Shown in pieces: positions 37,701-48,516 of a stretch of 64,000 nucleotides of DNA. The stretch is from Nematostella vectensis (Eukaryota > Cnidaria > Anthozoa > Actiniaria > Edwardsiidae). The position numbers were made by a program, and so were the translations under genes. The notes under the pieces are model-generated. The model did not search any database, had not been told where the DNA came from, and saw only the letters and a list, made by a program, of their open reading frames with translations. The stretch is taken from contig NC_064036.1 in NCBI RefSeq assembly GCF_932526225.1, positions 9,679,519-9,743,518 of the forward strand, given 5' to 3'. Numbering within the stretch: position 1 is the stretch's first letter; each line of letters starts with the position of its first letter.

Positions 37701-40700
37701 AAACCATACATAAACATACAGTTTACTACAAAGCTCATAAGACCCGATAGAATCACCTACAGATAAATATACAGTTTACTATACAGCCTATGCTCAGAGG
37801 TCCAGCGTAATTGCGGCCCGGGGGGGTGCCATGCCGTGGGGGCCCATGTCGACCTGATAGGGATGCTCGTCGTATTTTTTAAGGGGGCCAAATTTTCAGG
37901 GGGTATCCGAGAAAAAATAGGCTTTTCTTTTAGAATTGGTATTTTTTAGGGCCTCTGGGGTATTTTTTAGGGTAGCAAGTTTTGGTGTGCGGGTATTTTT
38001 TAGGGGTATTTTTCGAATTTAACGACAAGCATCACTATCACTTTTACCCTGAAGAACCCCCCGGGAATTGCAGTCTCTCGTTCGAGGCCGGAAAAGAAAT
38101 GTTCTGAATCCTCGAGTCACGCAACAATGTTGTCACAACCATATGCATCAGTGCAAATTCTCTCTCACTCAAAGACAATTTCCGGTTACTGACCTTATAA
38201 TTAACTTTCCCTTCGCTTGTGACGTCAAAAGAAATGTAACCGCTTGCGCCAGTGATCGTGGGCCTGGCTCCTTCTCGTCCCGCCAAGGCTGCATAGATCG
38301 CTTTAGAAAGAGACCAAAGTTAACGATGAGAATCTCAAACTTATCACTTTTTAGAGAAGATCATCATGACATACATGGGTACAGCAGTGAAGGAGCTTAA
38401 CAGTGTCCCGGGGGTGGGGGTGACGGGGGTGAATGCCCTATCTTTTAGGATATAAAATTGTACTAGCAGCTATCCCTTTAGGGGGGTGGTCAAAATTTTA
38501 CTACTTTCACTATCTCTTAGGGGGGGCCTCACCAGCTAGTGGATCATCACATACTAAATAGCACCTGGACATAAATGTAGTTAGGAAATGTAGTTAGGAT
38601 GTGCTCGATTGTGGCGTCCAAAGTACCGCAGTTCCGGAATAAAGGCTGCTTCGACCACACCCACTGTGCTATCTTTTAGGGGTAAGGATTACTCTTGAAT
38701 ATACCCAAAGTGTCAAGCCTTATGGTAACACTTGATTTCGCTTACGACTCGCCCCCCCCCCCCCCCATCCCCCTCTGTTTGTATGGAGGTCACCCCCACC
38801 CCGGGACAGTGTTATTTTTAAACTTACTATTGCAAGACGACTTGACTACTATGGGGCCACTCATGCCAACTGAATTGCCGCCCGCTGTCACCAGCAAGGT
38901 CACGGTCAGCAATCCTCGCGCCAGCAGCTTGAGATTATGGTCGCTGGGGTTTTCCCACGTGGCCTTTGCTTGGCCGCCATTTTCTTGCAATGACGTCACA
39001 GATACTGTTTGAAAGACCTGAGCAGGGCCATTCACGGTCGTTTTAGTGAACTGAAGTGTTGCACTCACGGCTTTGCTATCTACAAGCATGAAGTAAGAAG
39101 GGTCATCAGATGCAGTTCAGTGGAAAAGTCAGAGGCTACAGAGACCGTACTCTCTCGTACTTTAGCCTAGAATAACGCATGGGCACTTACCCACGTGTGT
39201 AAAAGGGCTGTTGTGTATCTTTATGTGCAGTGTCTTCCCTTTCCGAGAGAGAGTGAACGACGTCAGCGCACCCATGTGAGCATTGCTCTTGTCGTCCGCT
39301 TGCAGAAGGCTTTCGAATGCCTCTGAATTAGGAGAGAACATTCTTTTATTAAAAGAAGTAATCGCATAATAGGTATATTAGTGATAAGATCATTGTTGTG
39401 CTGCTTCTTTGCTTGCTAAATGTTATCGCATTTTTTCAAGGTTGACTCCAGAGATCTAATGGTCTTCGTGACCTACGCCGGCGCGCGCGGTGCAGCGGTA
39501 TACCCTCGTAGGGTAACTTTTTACCTGGGGACATCTCCTGTTTATTATCGTTTATTTAGTTATTGATTATTGTTATTCCCACTTTTGTGTTATTTGTTGT
39601 TGTGCTGCTGCTAAAGCAAGCCCACCTTCTGAGTAATCCTTGTGCGGTTTGACTTCTCCTGTTAGCATTCCAAGGAATCTGCGCCGGAATCTTAGAGTAG
39701 CTGTAACCTTCCCGTCATTCAGATGTGCAATCTGTGTGCTATCCATATTCGACCACAGGAAACATATCTAATGAACAAATTATCAAAACAGTTAGTCGGT
39801 GCTTTTAAAGGAGGCACACATTGCTTTAATTAAGCAGATGCAAGAAGACCAGTGTCCCTCCTTCTCACACCCCCACTTACACGACTCTGTCTTCTAGGTA
39901 AACAAAAGAAACAAAATGAATTTAAAAAAAGCATTGCCGTAGAAAAACACGTGCATATGTAGCACGAGTATCTGAGTTCTTGCACACTATACATTTGATC
40001 GGCTGAGAGCTAGTTTTGACGACATTGCTTATGTAAAACATCATCAGATGATAACTAACCTTTGTTCCGTTCATCGCTCGTCTGTTGACGTTTAACTCTT
40101 GGAGTATGTTTCCCTTTGGGCCGAGTAGCGTCAACAGTTTTGGCTTTTGATCCCTGAAAACAGGAAGGTATATTTGATGATGACATAACATGGAATGGTG
40201 TATTTCTCTGTGCATATACAAAGTATATAACGAATTCCCTCGTGGGTTCCTGTTTAGGGCTACCACCGCCTTATCTACTCAGAATGCATTGCATTTGTGA
40301 CCATTTAAAACATAATATACTTAGAAACCTTTGATATACAAACAGGGAAGACTTGTGAAGGTTTTTTGTGTGATCTTAGTAATGTAGTAAATGATAACAC
40401 AATGCATTATGGGTAAGGAGGGCTAATCTCTGATCACTGTTTGACCTACCCTTCATAGCGTATCGAGATGTGTAAAGCGGTCTTCACTAGTGTAAAGTGT
40501 GCGCGCGCAATGCCAGCAGGCCGTGCAGACGAGGCCGTTGATCTGCTTTCGTGCATCAGTGAGACAAACTCTGAAAATGAGTGAAAAGCAAATATTTATC
40601 TATTTCAACTCTGCAAGTGCGACTAAACGTTTTAAAGGAATTGATAGACCTATAATCTTAATAAAATGAGGAAAATAGAATCATTCAATTATTATCTCAT

Positions 40701-42588
40701 CATCAAAATCAATGCATGTTCACAGTCGATGAGAGTGCGTGCTTGTGCCCTGTCAAGCGGTCATAAGAGTTAAGGAGCTCTCATCTACTCTTAACCCCGT
40801 CCGAAAAATCACCTCAGTTCATCTCTACAAAAAGTACGTGTGTCTTTGATTCATTTGAGGAAGACAGAAAACAGAACGTTGTGATATTGTCACCATCACA
40901 GAAGTAATGCATTGTTGCATTGGCAATGAATTGGCGATGAATAGGACTGAAATTTGAACGCAAAATTTGTTTGGATTTGAACGTAATACAGTCACTCCAT
41001 AATCACGACATTGGGTTGTTTTGACGAAGTATTTTCTACTTCCTTTATATGTTATTTCCTGTTGAATGAGCGGTTGGCTTGGGATAAATAAGAGTGCATA
41101 AATGTTTTTGATGGGAATACTGTCATATCCCATGCACAGATAACCCAAATCGTGTCGGTTTAGCCTGAATATATTGGCAGATATGGTAGTTTTTCAAATC
41201 TGAGCAATTTTCTACTCAAGAATAACAAGTCTAATTATAACACTACAAGGGCGTAGGCGCGCCCTGATGCTCGTCATTATGTTGATTTAAGAGCAAACTA
41301 ATTGTCCGCAGTTTTATTTTTTAGGTTTTCTGTTTTCATTGAGTTATTAGTAGTTTCGCGGGCTCACCTGGTGGGCATGTTGGGCAGCACTGATTGGGTT
41401 TGTATATCGGGTTGGTACATGCTGATCTTGGACAGCGGTGCCTCGTACTTTGACATGCAAGCTTGCCATAACTACCTTGTCTTTTAGAGTCCTACAACAA
41501 GAACAACATTTTGCTTTGAAGATATTTGGGGATTAACAATACCGCAGCGTTCTGCTCGAAATCTGCCGAAAGAATGAATCATACTAGAGAGATTTATCTC
41601 CGGGTTTATCTCCATCCATTCAAGAGTTGCTCTGACCTTTCAGTCCTGGCACTACAGCGCCTTTGGTTTATAGCGACAACCTGGCAAGCGCTAAGTAAAT
41701 ACTTCTCTTAGGCTTGAAGTAGTTTTGATGCAGATAAAACAAAGCCAATCAACTCCTCTCCGTGGGAACCGTAGGATCTTTTTTTTTTCATATATATATA
41801 TTTTTGGCTCACCTAAACGCAGTGATAACGATCCCAATGCGTTCTTCACAAAACACAGGAGAGGAAAGCTAAGCGTAACATTAACCTGCTGACCACTTTT
41901 CCCTAATGCACGAAACGATTTTTCACGAGAGAAGGCGAGCCAAAATCTTTTTTACCTTGATGCATGAGCAGAGGACACAGCGCTGAATACCGAAAGGGTA
42001 CAACTCGGGGTGCCATGTATCTCCTATCTTGTAGTGGCGTAGTCGAAAACTGCACCCTGAAAAATAAAACATTAAGCATCGTTTTCGAATGATCCTTTAA
42101 TTAACGTTTGTGTTTCTAGCAACTTGGGTAGCCTGTTGTGCAATCCTGGATTCCCGCTTCTCGCGGTTAAGTACACAACAAGAGGCATGTGAAGCGAGTG
42201 GAAACTCACGTATGTACGGCTGGATTTAGTCTTGCTATTCATGTATAAAAGCCGTAGAAGAGTTTCTAACAGGTCTAGCCCCATAAGCACATACATTTTT
42301 TAGCAGCTCGACATATTGTCAAAGTGCCTAGCTTAAAGGAGCTATTCTTTTTTTTTATCATTAACTGCTTAGCAAGCGACATCATCTTAGGGAGAACATG
42401 AGAACATTCGCTAAGGAGGTTTTGCTTCAAACATGCAGGAATTCAGCGATTCTGCGTATTTTCTAGTGGATCCACTCACCATCTTTGCGAGACCCTTGCG
42501 ATTTGAACTCGATTCCGATAGGTCGCAAGACGAATCTTGTGTAGATACAAGAAGGGAGTGTGACGAAAACAAAGAATTTGGCCAACAT
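31756..42588 (-). CDS. chordin: Chordin, secreted BMP antagonist, complete
   Basis: Eighteen exons plus a tiny terminal one join in phase, about 839 residues: 42588-42480, 42056-41956, 41491-41368, 40570-40450, 40153-40060, 39767-39626, 39322-39191, 39079-38828, 38288-38194, 37661-37545, 37379-37223, 36232-35991, 35397-35125, 34802-34706, 34511-34351, 33987-33885, 32729-32632, 32000-31904, 31760-31756. Chordin binds BMP ligands outside the cell and shapes the axial BMP gradient. The order is canonical: signal peptide (MLAKFFVFVTLPS), CR1 (CVLCSCIK, QCCPTCPP), four CHRD domains (GELRGFVRQLPYG lies in the third), then CR2 (CTTCSCK, CCPVCP), CR3 (CTVCTCK, CCAQCP) and CR4 (CVTCQCQ, CCVPCSG). The stop comes right after the last cysteine cluster. 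Introns carry many TIR elements and satellites. Confidence 0.96.
32395..32632. repeat. Minisatellite of 60-70 bp derived from a chordin exon-intron junction
   Basis: Three diverged units follow the donor of the CR4 exon (32729-32632). Read on minus, the first unit holds the real exon end (GTGTCAATGCCAG) and donor GTAAGATGGGTTCCC. Later units repeat the same phrase as CAATGCCAA followed by TTTGGG, GTTGGG and GTCGGG, each then continuing with CCCTGTGGTGTTACGG-like sequence. The array therefore arose by duplicating the junction itself. Confidence 0.8.
32986..33448. mobile_element. 463-bp TA-flanked MITE in a chordin intron
   Basis: Perfect 20-bp TIRs, CCTTATTACACTTTATTTTC and its complement, are bounded on each side by TA. 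This fits a non-autonomous Tc1/mariner-type element. Internal copies of CGCGAAAATAAAG repeat the TIR sequence. There is no coding frame. Confidence 0.85.
34620..34693. mobile_element. CAGGCGCGTA-family fragment in a chordin intron
   Basis: TTTTTGGTGGCCATGGGG near 34629 and CCCTGTATACGCGCCTG near 34677-34693 match the right half of the element at 13725-14101. The left half is absent. Confidence 0.5.
35718..35884. repeat. 18-bp minisatellite, nine units
   Basis: Units GGGATCAATGGTTAGTAA and GGGATCACTGGTTAGTAA alternate irregularly. It lies in the chordin intron between the last two CHRD exons. Confidence 0.95.
36481..36845. repeat. Tandem array of 67-81 bp units, CAGGCGCGTA family
   Basis: Five units and part of a sixth, each starting CTGGGTACGCGCCTG (or ACACGTCTG) and continuing through GGGGTGCTACCGTGCGCACC, a C-rich tract and CTAGGCAA. 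On minus this is CAGGCGCGTACCCAGG plus a G tract, the left end of the dispersed TIR family. Length varies mainly in the C tract (18 C at 36597-36614). Confidence 0.85.
36926..37207. repeat. Dispersed repeat of about 280 bp, copy 1
   Basis: It shares long matches with 44664-44913, for example GGAGGCCTGGGTCTAAGGGC and CTCAAATTGACAGGAATCAG. It lies in a chordin intron and ends about 13 bp from the donor of the exon at 37379-37223. Confidence 0.85.
38401..38811. mobile_element. TIR element of about 411 bp beside a chordin splice donor
   Basis: Ends CAGTGTCCCGGGGGTGGGGG and the complement of CCCCCACCCCGGGACAGTG form TIRs of about 25 bp. The inside has CTATCTTTTAGG repeats and a C run near 38752-38766. 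The right end is 14 bp from the donor GT (38827-38826) of the exon 39079-38828. Confidence 0.75.
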
Positions 42589-45500
42589 GTTGTTAGGCGC
42601 TTTCAGACTTTGACGAGAGTGAATGTCTCTTCTGGACGACGTTCGCCTATTGATAAGCGCGGGGAGGTTTGCGCTATATAAGGAGGTGTATATTGTTTGT
42701 TATTGGCTATCTCCAAACAGGACCCCCCTCTGCGTTGCCCATTCTTCGCAATCTAGATTAGCCAATGAGTGGTTCTGCGCCTGTCCGAAGATCCGACCAT
42801 CTCATAGCCTCCCTTCCAATTCCTGAAATCCCGAGAATTGCCAACGTATGATTTCTGACAGTTTCTAGAACCATTTCGTTACTGGCTGATCAAATAGAAA
42901 GTCTGAAGTTGGCTAATTAGATTAATTAATTCGAGTACAGCTCGAGATGCAATTAAATGTATTGTCTTCAAGTGTAATCGTTCTCGCTCTTATGGATTTC
43001 AATGACTCCTAGAAGTTCTTGTAAAGAGATAATAACTGCTGACAAAAGCTTGTTTAAACATCGCTGTTCTTATGTAAAGAAACAAAAGCTTGGTGGGGGG
43101 CTGAAAAAGAAGGTTCCTCCTATGCGTCATCACCCGTTTAGCGTGAAGCGGTCGTCACTTGCACTCTCTTTGTTTTCAAAGAGTTAAGAGCTGTACATCA
43201 ATTTGTTTCAAGACTCCTAGTGTGCGGCGCACTAGTTTGGTGTGCGTTGTCTCAAAGTATATTTGTTGACCATTTGATGTATATCTAAATTGCGTTGTGC
43301 GTTTAAATACGTGTTTGTTGAAATATTATTTGTATTCTGGTTTTAGTACCGTTATGACAAGTTTTAAGGAGAGCTTTATTTATAGGATTGTGTTTATATC
43401 GCTGCCATTTCATATCCTGCTAATACCCCGTGTGAGGTAAATATTAGCTAATTTGACATTGATTCCTTTTGTCAAATCTAACGAGTTTGTTTGGGTTGCA
43501 ATTACACGGGTACGACTTCAATGGGTACGTCCCAGAGGGATTTGTATGTGACCGTTTTTTTTCCGGAAACCAAATCCTAGCAAAGCAGAATATCAAAGTC
43601 CAGCTTAGTCCATGTCTTAATTTAGAACATCTTTAGCATAGTTTCATAAGTTGGTTCTATCGTGCTTGCTGACCAAAGACCTCAAAACTTTAAAATACGT
43701 GTCCTGATCCTGTCCCTGATTGGCGTCTCGCGGTCTGGCTTTGCTATTGTTTTGAGACCGACTGTTTTTTCTTTATGTGTTGAAACCGCAGGGTTCGGTC
43801 TGCTTGAGATAAGGATTGTTAGCGCGAGGGTTAAGTAGCCAGCCTTTTGAAATTCAACGTAAATATGGCGGGCTTTCGTCGAGTTTTGGAGGAAATTTCG
43901 GAGGAAATCGATGTTCATGAAAAACATATTTATCTTAAAAAATAGTAAAAGAACACAGCTTAAAATATCATGTTTTAGTCTTTCTTTTTTCTTGTTTCCG
44001 GATTTCCAAATAGAAAAGTCATATAGCGAGTTTGAAGCCCACCAAAAGAGTGGCGTGTTTCTATCAATAGGAAAGGCTGGGGACTCGATCTTGTCGATCG
44101 ACCAACTTCAATCACGAAACCACATCAACGAGGTCAAAACAAAAAAAAACTTTGAAAACACACCATGACTTTCTATTGAACGGAGACTCATCTCCTCATT
44201 TTGCATTTGGAGCATTTTCACACCGTCAACTGGCGAATTTCAACGTGCAGCGCGCTTCAATCTGTTCCACGCGAGTATCCGAACATGGGCTGTTGCTCCG
44301 ATCTCAAAATTCGGAAACCCGCTGACCATGTTCGATGTGCAGATCTACGAAAAACCAATCAAAACCAAAACACTTTTGAAAACACACCATGACTTTCAAT
44401 TGAGACTCATCTCCTCATTTTGCATTTGGTGCATGTTCACACCGTCAACGGGGTACACAGGGTGCCCGCTCAGGGTGGGTGGGTGCGTAATGACAAAGAA
44501 CAAAAACAATTCATACACGATGAAAAGCCTGGAAAAAAATGCATGCATTCCAGACCAGACAGAAAGAAAAATGCGTACAACAATTAAAGAAACATGCACT
44601 TCACTTATCTTACGGTCCGTCCCTTATCGAAGGGCCGTCGTAAAACTATCTATTTTTCATATGCATATCAATATTTGGGTGACCTTCAAACCCGCTCGGT
44701 CAATCTCTGGGAGGCCTGGGTCTAAGGGCTTTTCAAGATTAGTGAGATGAAAATTTAACCACGAGTCTCAAATTGACAGGAATCAGCATTTTTCACCATA
44801 ATTTCTGGAGATCAGGGAGCGGGAAAACTTTAGCTCTTCTAAATATGGGCATCAATGACCATATAAGGCAATGCAAACGAAAGACACTATCCTTGGGGAA
44901 TATGTTTGATATGGATATTTATGACTGTGTACCCCCACCCTCAGAAAATCCTGCGTACGCGCCATATTTAAGCGGCATTCTCCAAAACTCGTCGAAACAC
45001 CGTCACCGTGATAGCTAATAACCTTCTAAAAGTGTTTGCGAGTTTTTTACCGGAATATTTTGCTACCATTTTTACAATCAGTTTTAAGTCGTAACAATCC
45101 GTAATTCATAAACATTAATTTAAAGCAGCATATCTATGTTTTTGTCTGTTTAGATATTTTGGCTCACTGATTTTTGCGCGCAAGCCGTATCATTTTTTTT
45201 TCTATTCTAAAAATTTGATATCATTTCCAGCATAGCACTTGCGAATTCCTCGCCAAACCAGTTTAATCTTTGTTTATCAAGGGCAACATATTTAACCGAA
45301 TATAAAGTTTTCTAACATACGGCCCTCGATTACAAAGCACTGTCACTGGGAGTGGTCAGTGCCAGAGGGTTTATTGCGTCCCGAGTCTTTTTGTACACGG
45401 TTCTCTCAGCTCTCTGTGTGCTTTACCGCACTCAAGTTTATCCAATATTTCAATCCATTTTTTCATTTCAACCCTATTTAGAGTGCCCATTTATAACTAT

Positions 45501-48500
45501 TGTATGTGTATTGTTTTGTTCCATGTAAACAAAATAAGAATAATTTTGAAACCGGGTACACACAGGCTTACCATTCAGACCCATCGATAACTTAGGCTTC
45601 CTGTTTTTTCATCAATGACTAAAATGCGCACTGCATCCTGGGTAATTCTCGCACAACGAAACTTTTCCAAGACTTCTGCCTTCCATTGCAACAAACATGA
45701 AATGTGCACCATCTCCTAACGTAAGGTAGGATGATAATTTCAAGGCTAGTTTACGTATATCTATCCTAATTTTCCGCATAAGCGAGCTGTATTATCGCTG
45801 GCCGTATGTTCTGGAATGCGTAATCTGGGTAAATGTCATAAAAGCTGATTTGGCATGTCTGGAATGAAGTTTATCATGTCATTGTGGAAAGCTGGGATAA
45901 TTTTGCCCATTTTGTGTAAAAGTGGAAAGACAACAACATTTGTTTGCATGTTCCCATAACCCAGCCACTGCTAATGTTGGGCAATGTTGCTTATGCACCT
46001 ATCAATTTCAATTCAATTCAATTATTTTATTTGGCACCTGTTCATCTTTGATTCACGGGCGTTGCTCCAAATAAGCTTACATTCATATTTTAGAAAAAAA
46101 AAAAATTGGTTTTCAATTTTATTCCTATTTACAATGAATTTTCTATCATCGTACTTCGTAGCGATGTTATTATATAATTCTCATTACAAAGCACTTTCCC
46201 TTATTTTTGTTGCTTCCCAAACAGAGCTATTTCTTTTGCACTCTCCTGTTTCATACTAACCACCTTCAAAAATGTTAAGCCGATAGGGTGGTGGTGGCAG
46301 TGGGGGGGTGGTGGCAGTGGGGCGGTGGCGGTGTCAGGGGGGTGTGGTGGTGGTGTGGCAAGGGGTGGGGGTTTGAACGTTAAACTGGCCCATAGCTAGG
46401 GATTTTGATGTTCATGTTCATCCCAAGCTTGCGAGTGATAGGGTTATTTAACTCCTCTTTTACCTGATCCTGAGTGATCTATTGATATAGTGCCCACTCA
46501 TGTACCCACGGCTTGCATGTTTTGGTTTTGTGTGGTTCACACTGCAGATGCTTGATAAAATTATTTGTTATTCTCATAACATTATAATATTAATTTCTCA
46601 GATATTAGAATCTTTGCAGTCTATCTTCAGTGTATCTCTATGTTTTTAATGCCATACGCCCTTGGCAAAGGGATTTCTGTTCACAATAATGTAGCCTGGG
46701 GTAAAAATATAGATTTGACTCCAAAATTTGGACCAAGGGTACTAAATTTTAATTTAAAAAAAATACTAAAATGTCAAATCCCAATGCCTTTCCACACCTC
46801 CCCCATCCCTACTGGCTTAATATTGATAGGTACATTAGTTTTCAACACCAGTATCATTTTTAAATTTGATGGGTATCCACAATTAATAAAAGTAACCAGT
46901 GGATGTGGAATAAGGGCAATGTCTCTTTTTATACTTTGTTTATTTCATTACAAGCTTTGTCTTGTTTGAAGCCTAACCAGAAGAGGCAGGCAGCCAAATG
47001 GAGTAGCCATTTGCAGTATCTTGTCAATAGTTGTACATTTCAAATGTCATTTTTTTATATTTACTTTTATGGTGGCAATGTATAGATCTATGATATTTTA
47101 TTAAAATATAAAAAAATATAAGAAGGACACTTGCAATCTTAGGGATTTTGTTGTTGTTGGCTGATTCCTCATAGTGTCCTGTTTCAACAGCAGGGGGGGG
47201 GGGGGGGGGGCTCCCAATCGAAGTCAATAGCCAATTTATAAGCTTTTATCCGTCACAATTATCTAAAAAGTGTGTATAACAGTTAGCCAATCAGCTTGCA
47301 AGAATCAAACAGTGAAAGTGACATACTCCTCAAAGTTTCAGTTGTGTCAGAGATGGTACCTTAGCTCAGCCTAACCTAAAAATTAATTCACAAAATGACC
47401 CTGGTCCTCTCATTGAGAATGCACATTATCCAATAAAATAATAGTTTTTTGGATAATAGAAATAGAGATTTCCACCTTATTTTAATTTCAATGGCATATT
47501 TGTTGGTATGGAGAGTAAGAATATATTTTGTGCTCCTACATAGACATTATATATTTGCCATGAGATAGATGAAGAAATTAAACATATGCAAATTATTTTA
47601 TTTCAAGAACAGCATCGTCTTTTAACAGGAACTTCAATTCAATATATAATATCATTAAATAATACGTATACTGGCTTTCTTTGCCTCATAAATAAATAAC
47701 CTTGCTCATTTATAAATTACGTAGCATGCCAAATTATCATTGAAACTCAGAAACTTTAGCAAAAATGGACAGGTAATGAGGTAAGGCATTTGATTGGATT
47801 AAAAACTCATTTTGCATTGTTGCTGGATAATAATAGTGTCCTGGTATAATTTATGAATGGATGAATCAATCAGTCTTTACAGAGGCTGGCAATGTATGTA
47901 CAATTTGAATGTAACTTGAGGCATTCTAAAGAAATTTTGCTATTATCGTCCAAATAAACTAAATAACTTAATAATATTAATAAAAGGGAAAATAATTGTC
48001 ATTTTTCTAAATGTTTGCTTTCTGACTTTGTCAGTTTTCTGGAATGTGTATCCACAAATAAATGCACTATATATAAACATTGCAATTTGAAACACTGCTA
48101 AAATTTCAAGAGTATTCTCAGGAGAGACGTCTTTTCTGAGCCAGAAAGTTGCATTTATGAATCATACAAATAAAAGCTCTAAGAAATAAATTTGTTCACC
48201 TGATCAATTTCTGTAGACATATAAATCCATTAATCAAGAATAAAATATGGAAAACCCAACTAGGAAAATCAATTTGTGGGATTATTTCCTGTTCTAGGCC
48301 ACTTGGATGACCAATGTTCGATGCATAAGACTGTCTGCCTGTATCTCAAGACCTGTGCCCCTGTGACGATGGCAAGATGCTTGCGATGTGGTGAGTTTTG
48401 AGCTTCTTGGCGATTGGCTTTTGGAACTTTACCACAGAGCTCATTTTGAGAACGTCAGGCTGAATATCAGCATGTTGACGCCATTTCCATCATTCCCTTG

Positions 48501-48516
48501 CTATCATTTCTAGAAA
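42589..48516. other. Gene-poor 5.9 kb between chordin and the SPSB gene
   Basis: It holds the chordin 5' region, a duplicated segment of about 75 bp (near 44150-44230 and 44385-44455), copy 2 of the dispersed repeat, a G-rich tract (46284-46370), an 18-G run near 47193-47210, and then AT-rich sequence. The 3' UTR of the SPSB gene should lie below 48516. No exon pair with matching phases was found. Confidence 0.45.
44664..44913. repeat. Dispersed repeat of about 250 bp, copy 2
   Basis: It matches 36926-37207 with about 30 bp fewer in the middle. One plus-strand frame of both copies reads SGSGKTLALLNMGI, which resembles a P-loop, but stops and lack of context argue against a working gene. Confidence 0.85.

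Noticed and set aside
44773-45018. ORF with GSGKT P-loop as a working gene
   Set aside because: It lies in a dispersed repeat whose other copy has stops; no helicase or NTPase motifs follow.
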